Assembly (NCBI RefSeq): GCF_934746965.1
Contig: NZ_CAKVFS010000005.1
Coordinates: forward strand, 131,288-195,287
From: an uncultured Methanobrevibacter sp.
Lineage (GTDB): Archaea > Methanobacteriota > Methanobacteria > Methanobacteriales > Methanobacteriaceae
Reading direction: 5' to 3'
Length of the DNA: 64,000 nucleotides
Shown here: piece after piece, positions 36,669-44,704 of the stretch
Layout of the letters: each line of letters begins with the position of its first letter
Numbering within the stretch: the stretch's first letter is position 1
Notes under the pieces: model-generated
Told to the model about the DNA's origin: nothing
Seen by the model: only the letters and a program-made list of their open reading frames with translations
The model's database searches: none
Position numbers and translations under genes: made by a program

Positions 36669-37922
36669 CTATAAATCTTTAGGATTTGTAATAACTCCTT
36701 CAATAGCTGAAGCAGCAACAACCTTTGAATTAGCTAGATATACGAAAGATTTTGGATCTCCCATTCTTCCTTTGAAATTTCTATTTGTTGTTGAAATACA
36801 GGTTTCTCCTTCAGATAATACTCCCATATGTCCACCAAGGCATGGTCCACATCCAGGGTTACAAATAATAGCCCCTGCATCTATAAAAGTATCAATGTAT
36901 CCTTTATGAATTGCTTGTTTATAAATTTCAACTGATGCTGGAAGAATTAGTAATCTAGTATCCTTATTAATTTCATTATCTTTTAAGATTTCATAAGCAT
37001 CTTTTAAATCAGATAATCTACCATTAGTACAGGAACCTATTAAACATTGGTCTACAGCAGTTCCTTCAACTTTGGAAATATTTTTAACATTGTCCACATC
37101 GTTAGGACATGCAATTTGAGGTTCCATATCATTTATGTCAAAGTGCATTTCTTTTTTATAGGTGCTGTCTTTATCGGATTTAACAATATTTAATTCATTT
37201 TTGTTTTTTCCAGTTCTTTGAGAAACATATCGTATAACTTCCTCATTGGGTTCCATTATACCATTTTTAGCTCCCATTTCAATAGCCATATTACAGATTG
37301 TAGCTCTGCCTTCCACACCCATTTTTTCGATAGTTTCTCCACAGAATTCTGCAGTCTGGTAAGTAGCTCCAGCTATTCCTACTTCTCCGATAATTTTTAA
37401 AATAATATCTTTTGGAGCAGTGTATGGATTTAATTCTCCAGTAACTTCCATTTTAATAGCTTCTGGAACCATAAACCAGGTTTTTCCTGTAGCATATACC
37501 ATTGCTAAGTCAGTAGCACCCATTCCAGTTGAAAATGCTCCATATGCTCCATATGTGCATGTATGTGAGTCTGCACCTACAATAACTTTCCCTGGTTCAA
37601 CTAGTCCTTTTTCAGGAAGTACTTGGTGGCAAATTCCATCACCATGTATGTAATTTTTAGTAATGTTCTGTTCTTTTATAAAATTTCTACATACTTTTTG
37701 GAATTCTGCAGATCCGATAGTATTTGCAGGAACGTTGTGATCAAATACAATTGCGATTTTTTCATTATCCCAAACTTTATTGGCTACTTTTTCAAAGGTT
37801 TTTATAGCTGGTGGAGATGTTCCGTCATGAGACATAGCTAAGTCAACAGGGATTTCAATAATTTCTCCAGGTGTAACTTCTTTACCTGCTTTGGCAGATA
37901 ATATTTTTTCTGTAATATTCAC
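36669..37922 (-). CDS. hacA: Homoaconitase large subunit (coenzyme B pathway)
   Basis: 417 residues from the GTG at 37922, which has AGGTGA five bases upstream; the GTG at 37931 is inside that ribosome site. It is an aconitase-family large subunit with the [4Fe-4S] ligands in GADSHTCTYG, CLIGSCTNGRL and CNPGCGPCLGG. The close neighbour aksA argues for the homoaconitase of coenzyme B synthesis (chain extension of 2-oxoglutarate) and against leucine-pathway LeuC, though these are hard to tell apart by sequence alone. The small subunit is not in this window. Confidence 0.88.
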   Translation of the reverse strand: MNITEKILSAKAGKEVTPGEIIEIPVDLAMSHDGTSPPAIKTFEKVANKVWDNEKIAIVFDHNVPANTIGSAEFQKVCRNFIKEQNITKNYIHGDGICHQVLPEKGLVEPGKVIVGADSHTCTYGAYGAFSTGMGATDLAMVYATGKTWFMVPEAIKMEVTGELNPYTAPKDIILKIIGEVGIAGATYQTAEFCGETIEKMGVEGRATICNMAIEMGAKNGIMEPNEEVIRYVSQRTGKNKNELNIVKSDKDSTYKKEMHFDINDMEPQIACPNDVDNVKNISKVEGTAVDQCLIGSCTNGRLSDLKDAYEILKDNEINKDTRLLILPASVEIYKQAIHKGYIDTFIDAGAIICNPGCGPCLGGHMGVLSEGETCISTTNRNFKGRMGDPKSFVYLANSKVVAASAIEGVITNPKDL

Positions 37923-37931
37923 TATTGTCAC

Positions 37932-39104
37932 CTATTCATTTTTGTAATTGCAACTTTTTACAATTTCTTTGAATACTTCGTCGTTAATGTAGGTTCCTTC
38001 TTCTCTGCTTTTTTTAACTTTTTTAACAATTTCAATAAGTGTATCATCACTTATATCTAGGTTACATTCATTTAATTTAGCTTTTACAGCTCTACATCCT
38101 GAATGTTTACCTAAAACTAATTGTCTTTTTTGTCCTACTAATTCTGGAACATATGGTTCGTAACATAATGGTTCTTCAATAACTGCATCAACATGGATTC
38201 CGGATTCATGTCTAAATACATTATTTCCTACAACTGGTTTATTGTAGGGAATAGGTAATCCACTAGCTTTAGATACAATTTCAGATAATTCTTTAATATG
38301 TTTTGTTTTAAATCCTAAATCTTTTCCATATAATAATTTAAGACTCATGATTACTTCTTCGAGAGATGCATTTCCTGCACGTTCTCCAATACCATTTACA
38401 GTTGTTGATATTCCGTTAGCTCCAGCTAAAACACCAGCTATTGAATTTACAACAGCTAATCCAAAATCGTTATGACAATGTAGGGCAATATTTATATTAA
38501 CATCTTTTTTAAGTTCAGTCACTAAATATGTAATTCCTTGGGGAGTTATAGCTCCAGTAGTATCTGCTATATGTACTCTGTCAGCACCATAACTTTCAGC
38601 TTTATTATATATTCTTTTTAAGAAGTCCAAATCAGTTCTAGTTGCATCTTCTGCAGAAAATGCAACAAATAATCCGTGGTCTTTAGCGTATTCGATTGCA
38701 TTCATACAAGTGTTCAATGCTTCTTGACGTCCAATATGCATTTTATGTTCTAAATGAATATCAGAAGTCCCCATAAATGTAATGACTCCGTCAACATCAC
38801 AGTCTAGGGCAGCATTAATATCTTCTTTTTTGGTTCTAGCTAAAGAGAGAATCTGTGCATCAAGACCCTCAGAAGTGATGGCTTTCACGGATTCCTGTTC
38901 TTTTTTGGATACTATTGGAAAACCTGCTTCAATTTGTTTAATTTTAATTTCATCTAGTTTTTTAGCAATTTCTAATTTTTCTTCTGGACTAAAACAAACT
39001 CCAGGAGTTTGTTCTCCATCTCTTAAAGTTGTATCATATATTGTAATGTCATCTGGAAAATTTAATTCCGGTTCTTTATTATAATGACTGATATAATATT
39101 GCAA
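37932..39104 (-). CDS. aksA: Homocitrate synthase (coenzyme B pathway)
   Basis: 390 residues starting at TTG 39104, with GAAGTGAT upstream. A DRE-TIM metallolyase: TTLRDGEQTPGVCFSPEEK, AFSAEDATRTDLDF, HCHNDFGLAVVNS and NGIGERAGNASLEE. The short length, without the C-terminal LeuA-dimer regulatory domain of isopropylmalate or citramalate synthases, favours AksA, which condenses 2-oxoglutarate with acetyl-CoA to homocitrate and repeats on longer acids to make 7-mercaptoheptanoate for coenzyme B. hacA follows at once, the next enzyme of the route. Confidence 0.9.
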   Translation of the reverse strand: MQYYISHYNKEPELNFPDDITIYDTTLRDGEQTPGVCFSPEEKLEIAKKLDEIKIKQIEAGFPIVSKKEQESVKAITSEGLDAQILSLARTKKEDINAALDCDVDGVITFMGTSDIHLEHKMHIGRQEALNTCMNAIEYAKDHGLFVAFSAEDATRTDLDFLKRIYNKAESYGADRVHIADTTGAITPQGITYLVTELKKDVNINIALHCHNDFGLAVVNSIAGVLAGANGISTTVNGIGERAGNASLEEVIMSLKLLYGKDLGFKTKHIKELSEIVSKASGLPIPYNKPVVGNNVFRHESGIHVDAVIEEPLCYEPYVPELVGQKRQLVLGKHSGCRAVKAKLNECNLDISDDTLIEIVKKVKKSREEGTYINDEVFKEIVKSCNYKNE

Positions 39105-39157
39105 ATAATCACTTCTCTTTAATTATATTTAATAATTATTAATTGTAGTATGTTCTA

Positions 39158-39697
39158 TTATAAATTTTCTAAAAGTTCTAAATAGGATGTTCTTTCAAAA
39201 CCATCAGTTATGTCAAGTTGTTTAAACATTTCAAATATACTATTTTGAGCTTCATTATAGTCGCTTCCATCTTCAAGGCCTATTTCAATTTCCATATATG
39301 GGCTTAGTCCTTCAATATCATCTAAACTGATTTCAAAGTTTTTATAGGAGTAATATTCACGATTTTTTCGAACGGTTCTAACTTTTTTAAAACCGATGTG
39401 TTCGAAGGTTTTTGCACATTTTTCGCTGTCTTCAATCTCAAACTCTATTTCTTCACGCGTTTTACTTTTTGAATCAATTTTAGCTCCTTTATATGTGATA
39501 AATATATGTTTCTCTTTTCCTTGTTTGGTTGTTCTTATTCTTAGTGCTTCGTCTGTTTTAGCAAAATCTACAATTGGGCTGTTGAAATAAATATCTTCTT
39601 GAAACTCTTCTTTTGTTTTAATAGCTCCAATTTTATCTAATTTTTGTCTCATATCTTCAAAATTATCAATTTTAGCTTTTACTTCAACTTCTATCAT
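39158..39697 (-). CDS. CYTH-domain protein (CyaB-like, class IV)
   Basis: 179 residues. The N-terminal EVEVKAK is the ExExK signature of the CYTH triphosphate-tunnel fold; RIRTTKQG, FITYKGAKID, REEIEFEIED and KNREYYSY follow in order, and LDDIEGLSPYMEIE closes the tunnel. Archaeal class IV members may be adenylyl cyclases or thiamine-triphosphatase or inorganic-triphosphatase-like enzymes; the sequence does not decide. It opens the minus-strand run that includes aksA, with a 53-base gap. Confidence 0.88.
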   Translation of the reverse strand: MIEVEVKAKIDNFEDMRQKLDKIGAIKTKEEFQEDIYFNSPIVDFAKTDEALRIRTTKQGKEKHIFITYKGAKIDSKSKTREEIEFEIEDSEKCAKTFEHIGFKKVRTVRKNREYYSYKNFEISLDDIEGLSPYMEIEIGLEDGSDYNEAQNSIFEMFKQLDITDGFERTSYLELLENL

Positions 39698-39761
39698 TTT
39701 AATCAGACCTTATATAATTTTGATTTATGTATATTTTTGATTTTAATTTATAAATAAACAT

Positions 39762-39790
39762 AAGTTTATATACTATTTAAATAAAATAGT
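39762..39790 (+). promoter_or_regulatory. tbp TATA box with adjacent inverted repeat
   Basis: TATA-like GTTTATATACT at 39764-39774 and directly over its downstream edge an inverted repeat ACTATTT-aaata-AAATAGT at 39772-39790, about 80 bases ahead of the tbp start. It may be a docking site for autoregulation, or chance in AT-rich DNA. Confidence 0.4.
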
Positions 39791-39861
39791 TAATTAGTAA
39801 AAATTTAATGATTTTAAATCTTTACTGATACTCATTTTAATAATTAATTGGAGGTTTTAAA

Positions 39862-40407
39862 TTGACCGATGTTGATATAAAAATTGAAAACATTGTGGCT
39901 TCTGCAAGCATAGGGAAAGATATAGTTTTAACTGAAGTTTCCGAAGCTTTAGAAGGGGTTAATTTTAATCGTGAACAGTTTCCAGGATTAGTTTTTAAAC
40001 TTAAAGATCCTAAAACAGCAGCATTAATTTTCAGCTCTGGTAAGCTTGTTTGTACTGGGGCAAAGTCTATAGATGACTCAAAGTTAGCTATTAAAAAGAC
40101 TGTTGATTTAATGAGGACTATCGATACTGAAATTCCTCATGAATTCGAAATTAAAATTCAAAACATTGTGGCTTCTGCTAATTTAGAATCCACATTAAAT
40201 TTAGAAGCAGTAGCTTTAGAACTTGAGGACACTGAATATGAACCTGAACAATTCCCAGGTTTAGTATACAGATTATCTGATCCGAAAGTTGTTTTATTAT
40301 TATTTGGTTCTGGTAAAGTTGTTTGTACTGGAGCTAAAACACGTAGTGACGCTAAATTAGGTGTCGAAAGAGCTTACGATAGATTAAGTGAGCTAGATTT
40401 AATATAA
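39862..40407 (+). CDS. tbp: TATA-box-binding protein
   Basis: 181 residues in two direct repeats (the saddle), each with the pattern IENIVASASIG...EQFPGLVFKLKDPKTAALIF...GKLVCTGAKS and its second copy IQNIVASANLES...FPGLVYRLSDPKVVLLLF. It nucleates archaeal transcription by binding TATA boxes with TFB. TTG start at 39862 with GGAGG upstream; no earlier Met is plausible. Length matches archaeal TBP, with a short C-terminus. Confidence 0.97.
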   Translation: MTDVDIKIENIVASASIGKDIVLTEVSEALEGVNFNREQFPGLVFKLKDPKTAALIFSSGKLVCTGAKSIDDSKLAIKKTVDLMRTIDTEIPHEFEIKIQNIVASANLESTLNLEAVALELEDTEYEPEQFPGLVYRLSDPKVVLLLFGSGKVVCTGAKTRSDAKLGVERAYDRLSELDLI

Positions 40408-40419
40408 TTGGTGGTATGA

Positions 40420-41991
40420 TTGATTAAACTCGTAGTATTTGACTTAGATAACGTTATTATTGATGGAGAAGCAATTGATGAGATAGGGAAATTAGCAAAT
40501 GTTGAAGATGAAATAGCTGAAATTACTGAAAAAGCTATGCAAGGAGAAATCGACTTTGAAACTTCTATTAAAGACAGGGTTAAACTTCTTGAAGGAACTT
40601 CTGTAGAAGAAATTCAAAAAGTTGCTGATGAACTTCCATTAATGGCTGGTGCTGAAGAAACCATTGCACGTTTAAAAGAAGAAGGATTAGATGTAGCTAT
40701 TATTAGTGGTAGTTTTGACATTGTTGCACAAGCAGTTAAAGACAAACTTGGGCTTGATAATGTTTACACAAATAGTTTCACTGTTGAAGATGGTAAATTA
40801 ACTGGTGAAGTAACTGGACCTTTAGTATCTGGTTCTAAATTAGATGTATTAAAAGAACATATTGAAGGTAATGACACTTCTTTAGAAGAAGTTGTTGCAG
40901 TTGGAGATGGAGCTAACGACATTTCCATGATTGAATCAGCTGGTGTTGGAATTGCTTTCAATGCAAAAGATTCTGTTAAAGAAACAGCTGATATTGTAGT
41001 AGATGAAAAAGACTTAACCAAAGTCTTAGACGAAATTGTTAATCAATTATCCACTGATGTTGCTGAAGATAGCGAAACTGAACAAGTAGAAGAATCTACT
41101 GAAGAAGCTGAAAAACCTAAAGACAACGGTCTTCCTGAATCTGATTTTGTTTTAGCTGACACTATGGAAGGTGTAAAAAAACAAAAAGATGAAAAAGAAG
41201 CTGAAATAGCTAAAGTTGCTGATGAAAGGGAAGAATTCAACAAAATAGCTAAAGAACAACGTAAAATCCGTGATGAATTAAATGCATCATTAAAAGAAAA
41301 CTTAAACAAAGCTATTGAATTCAGAAACGAACGTAACGAAATCAATAAACAAGTTGAAGCAGCTAAAAAAGCACGTAATGAAGCTAATAATAAAATTAGA
41401 AACTTAGAATGGTCTTCTGGTAAACGTGACAAAATTAAAATAGAAAATGAGATTAAAAAGATTGATAAAATCATTGAAACTCGTGTTTTAGATATTAAAA
41501 AAGAAAATCAACTTGTTAAAAATGCAAATGATTTAAGAAAACAATTAATGGAAATTCATGAAGATGAATCTGTTAAAGATGAAGCACAAGATCTCAAAAA
41601 ATTATCTGAAGATGAACACGAAAAAGTTATTGCATTTTCTGAAAAAGCTCAAGCAGCTCATGAAGAAATGCTTAAATTCTTCAGAAAAACTGATGATATT
41701 AGAACTGCAGCTGATGAAGCTCATAAAAAGTTCATCGAAGCTCGTAAAAATGCTTCTGCAAAACATGAAGAATTCAAATCCATTTTAAGCGATATTCATG
41801 TTATCAACAAAAAATTAGGTTCTAACAGACCTAGAAAAAGAAGATCCAATACTAATAAATCTTCTTCATCTTCTGGTAACAAAAATCGTGAAGAAAAAGA
41901 AAGAGCTGAAGAAATCTTTGATAAATTCAAACATGGTGGAAAATTATCTACTGAAGAGCTCTTACTTTTACAAAAATATAATATTAATTAA
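40420..41991 (+). CDS. serB: Phosphoserine phosphatase fused to a long coiled coil
   Basis: 523 residues starting at TTG 40420 (ribosome site GGTGGTAT). Residues 1-210 are a HAD phosphatase: DLDNVIIDG (nucleophile Asp), IISGSFDIVAQAV, GDGANDISMIESAGVGIAF. From 215 an acidic linker leads into a long charged helical part at about 245-470 (KKQKDEKEAEIAKVADEREE, then Arg/Lys/Glu heptads) of the type seen in archaeal COG1340 coiled-coil proteins. It ends in a Ser-rich stretch and a KLSTEELLLLQKYNIN tail. The phosphatase makes serine from phosphoserine. What the coiled coil does is unknown. Confidence 0.85.
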   Translation: MIKLVVFDLDNVIIDGEAIDEIGKLANVEDEIAEITEKAMQGEIDFETSIKDRVKLLEGTSVEEIQKVADELPLMAGAEETIARLKEEGLDVAIISGSFDIVAQAVKDKLGLDNVYTNSFTVEDGKLTGEVTGPLVSGSKLDVLKEHIEGNDTSLEEVVAVGDGANDISMIESAGVGIAFNAKDSVKETADIVVDEKDLTKVLDEIVNQLSTDVAEDSETEQVEESTEEAEKPKDNGLPESDFVLADTMEGVKKQKDEKEAEIAKVADEREEFNKIAKEQRKIRDELNASLKENLNKAIEFRNERNEINKQVEAAKKARNEANNKIRNLEWSSGKRDKIKIENEIKKIDKIIETRVLDIKKENQLVKNANDLRKQLMEIHEDESVKDEAQDLKKLSEDEHEKVIAFSEKAQAAHEEMLKFFRKTDDIRTAADEAHKKFIEARKNASAKHEEFKSILSDIHVINKKLGSNRPRKRRSNTNKSSSSSGNKNREEKERAEEIFDKFKHGGKLSTEELLLLQKYNIN

Positions 41992-42040
41992 GTAATTTAA
42001 TCAAATTACTTTAATTTTTATTTATTTTTTCTTTTAAGGT
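41990..42040 (+). terminator. Terminator after serB
   Basis: AAGTAATTT-aatc-AAATTACTT hairpin (41990-42011) followed by a T-rich run to about 42036. It separates serB from the small zinc protein gene, which begins just after it. Confidence 0.65.
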
Positions 42041-42046
42041 AATATC

Positions 42047-42196
42047 ATGTCTAATGAAGAAAAAATTGAAACTTGTTTTTTATGTGGTAAGAAGTTTGAT
42101 ATGAATAAGTCAGAACTTGCTTATTATAGGTATGATAAATATCCGATTTGTGATTATTGTGCTGAATTCTACAGTTTTTACAGAGAGGATTTATAA
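42047..42196 (+). CDS. 49-residue zinc-ribbon protein
   Basis: ATG 42047 to TAA 42194-42196, beginning MSNEEKIETCFLCGKKFDMN and ending in SFYREDL. Two Cys pairs, CFLCG near residue 10 and CDYC near 35, form a compact zinc site. Strong codon-like composition and AAGGTAAT upstream support it as a real gene. It follows a terminator by 7 bases. I do not know a function; small zinc ribbons of this kind often bind RNA, DNA or protein partners. Confidence 0.7.
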   Translation: MSNEEKIETCFLCGKKFDMNKSELAYYRYDKYPICDYCAEFYSFYREDL

Positions 42197-42351
42197 TTAT
42201 TTTTAATTGATTTTATCTTATTTTTTAAAAATTTAAAAAATTAATTTTCTTTTTAATGGAAATATTTTTATATGATTAATTATTTTAAATATTAAATCAG
42301 TAATTTACAAATTTTTAAAATTTAAAAATTTAAAAAAATGGTACAGGTACA

Positions 42352-44502
42352 ATGAATGAAGTAATAATTTGCGAAAAACCAAAATCTGCAGAAAAAATAG
42401 CTAAAGCATTGTCTTCTAAAGCTAAAAAGAATGTATATAATAAAAAAGTTAAATACTGGACATTAGAAAGAGATGGTAAGGATATAACTGTATTATCTGC
42501 TGTAGGGCATTTATATTCTTTAACTCCTGATGATTCTAAGGAAAAAGTTTATTTTGATTTACATTGGGCGCCTTTATTTGAAATTGATAAAAAAAGTAAA
42601 AATTATACAAAAGATTATGTGAGAGCTATTAAGAAGTATGCTAAAGATGCAGATAATTATATTCATGCATGCGATTATGATATAGAAGGAACATTAATTG
42701 GTTATCATGCATTGAAATATGGTTGTGGAGAAGAGGCATTAAGCAAAGCTTCAAGAATGAAATTTTCAACTTTGACTAAAAAAGATATTGTTGAAGCATA
42801 TGAAAATAGAATACCTATTGACCAGCACCAAGTAGATAGTGGTGTTGCTAGACATATTTTAGATTTTTATTTTGGTGTAAACATATCAAAAGCTTTAATG
42901 AAATCTGTAAGTGTAGCTAAAAAAAGATTTTTAAAGTTATCTGCAGGAAGAGTTCAAACTCCGACTTTATCTATCTTAGTTGATCGTGAAAAAGAAATTA
43001 AAAAATTTGTACCTGAACCATACTGGTTAATTAAAGCATTACTTATAGATGAAATTGAAGCAGATCATGTTGATGGAAAAATATTTGATAAAACACGTGC
43101 TGAAGAGATTTTTGCAAACTGTGAAAATAAAGATGCTATTGTTGATAAGATTAGATTGTCTAATTCAACTACAAAACCTCCAGTACCATTTAATTTAGGT
43201 GGTTTGCAATCTGAAGCATATAATGTATTTGGTTTTTCTCCTAAAAAAACTCAAACAATAGCTCAAAGTCTTTATACTGCAGGATATACTTCTTATCCTC
43301 GTACTTCATCTCAAAAATTACCTGAAAGTTTAGATTTTAAAAATATACTTTTACAATTATCTAAAAACACTGAATTTAAACCACATATTCAGGCTCTTCC
43401 AGCTAAATTAAAACCTAATGAAGGTAAAAAGGAAGATGCTGCTCACCCAGCTATACATCCAACTGGTATTTTACCTGATAAATTAGATAAGGATGAATTA
43501 AAAATATATCAGTTAATTGTTTATAGATTTATTTCAGTGTTCTTTGAAGCAGCTACTTTTGGAACAATGAGTACTATACTTGATATTGGTGGAGAAAACT
43601 TCAAATTTAGACGTAGAAGAGTTACTCATAAAGGTTGGTTAGAACATTATCCATTTAAAAAAATAGATAATGAAAAATTCCCTGAAGTTAAAGAAGGAGA
43701 TTCTCTTGTTGTTAATGAAATTCTTTCAGAAGAAAAAGAAACTAAACCTCCAGCAAGATATAATCAAGCTTCTTTAATTAAAGAACTTGAAAAAAGGGAA
43801 CTTGGAACTAAAGCTACTCGTGCAGATATTATTGATAAATTATATGATAGAAAATATATATCTGGAAATAAAATTGAAGTTAATCAACTTGGTGAGAACA
43901 TAATTGATACTTTAAGTGAATATTGTTCTAATTTAACAAGTGAAGAATTAACTCGTGATTTTGAAAATAAACTTGAAGGTATAGATAAGGATAAAGCTAC
44001 TCGTGAAAGTGTTGTAAGTGAGGGTGAAAAAGAAGTTAAAGTTATTTTAGGAGATATTGATAAAAATAAAGTTAAAATTGGTTCACAAATTTATGATGCT
44101 TATCAGCAAAGTAATATTGTTGGTAAATGTAAATGTGGTGGAAATTTAGTTAAAAAATATTCTCCTAAAAATAAAAGTAATTTTGTGGGATGTTCTAATT
44201 ATCCTGATTGTAAAGTGACTTACTCTATTCCTAAAGGAGTCAACTTCTTAAAGAAAACCTGTAAAACCTGCGGATTACCTATGATTTCTTTTGGTAAGCC
44301 ACGTCAACACGCATGTCTTGATCCTAATTGTGGTAAGGAGAATACTAAGCCTCGTGAAATGGAAGTAGTGGGGATTTGCCCTAATTGTGGTAAAGAATTG
44401 ATTAAAAGGTCTGGCAGGTATGGTGAATTTGTGGGATGTAGAGGTTTTCCAAAATGTCGCTTTACTTGTTCTTTAGATGAGCTAAAAGATAAAGTCCAAT
44501 AG
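42352..44502 (+). CDS. topA: DNA topoisomerase I (type IA)
   Basis: 716 residues. An N-terminal Toprim domain (MNEVIICEKPKSAEKIAKAL; acidic DYDIEGTLIG near residue 110) is followed by the catalytic core with the active Tyr in TSYPRTSSQK near residue 315 and HPAIHPTG near 365. The C-terminus carries three zinc-finger-like parts (CKCGGNLVKKY, CKTCGLPMI, CPNCGKELIKRS). It relaxes negative supercoils. Start at ATG 42352. A stem AAAGTC/GACTTT and T run overlap its stop codon. Confidence 0.95.
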   Translation: MNEVIICEKPKSAEKIAKALSSKAKKNVYNKKVKYWTLERDGKDITVLSAVGHLYSLTPDDSKEKVYFDLHWAPLFEIDKKSKNYTKDYVRAIKKYAKDADNYIHACDYDIEGTLIGYHALKYGCGEEALSKASRMKFSTLTKKDIVEAYENRIPIDQHQVDSGVARHILDFYFGVNISKALMKSVSVAKKRFLKLSAGRVQTPTLSILVDREKEIKKFVPEPYWLIKALLIDEIEADHVDGKIFDKTRAEEIFANCENKDAIVDKIRLSNSTTKPPVPFNLGGLQSEAYNVFGFSPKKTQTIAQSLYTAGYTSYPRTSSQKLPESLDFKNILLQLSKNTEFKPHIQALPAKLKPNEGKKEDAAHPAIHPTGILPDKLDKDELKIYQLIVYRFISVFFEAATFGTMSTILDIGGENFKFRRRRVTHKGWLEHYPFKKIDNEKFPEVKEGDSLVVNEILSEEKETKPPARYNQASLIKELEKRELGTKATRADIIDKLYDRKYISGNKIEVNQLGENIIDTLSEYCSNLTSEELTRDFENKLEGIDKDKATRESVVSEGEKEVKVILGDIDKNKVKIGSQIYDAYQQSNIVGKCKCGGNLVKKYSPKNKSNFVGCSNYPDCKVTYSIPKGVNFLKKTCKTCGLPMISFGKPRQHACLDPNCGKENTKPREMEVVGICPNCGKELIKRSGRYGEFVGCRGFPKCRFTCSLDELKDKVQ

Positions 44503-44528
44503 ACTTTATTTTTTCTAATTTTTTTTTA
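44489..44528 (+). terminator. Terminator after topA
   Basis: ATAAAGTC-CAATA-GACTTTAT hairpin (44489-44509), overlapping the topA stop, with a T-rich tail to about 44528. Confidence 0.7.
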
Positions 44529-44704
44529 AATGCATAATATTTAATAATGTTAAAAATAATAGATATAAATTAATAAAAGTATTGATGGTTTTTGCCCAAA
44601 ATATTTTTATTTCTTTAACATTCTTATAATTTTAAATAAGTTTTATAAATGAATCTGATTGATGTGATTTACGTCATGTTGATTAGATAATATCGAGGAT
44701 TTTG

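Noticed and set aside
41043..41474. 143-codon minus-strand frame
   Set aside because: Shadow of the serB coiled coil; Ser/Leu runs mirror the Glu/Lys codons on the coding strand.
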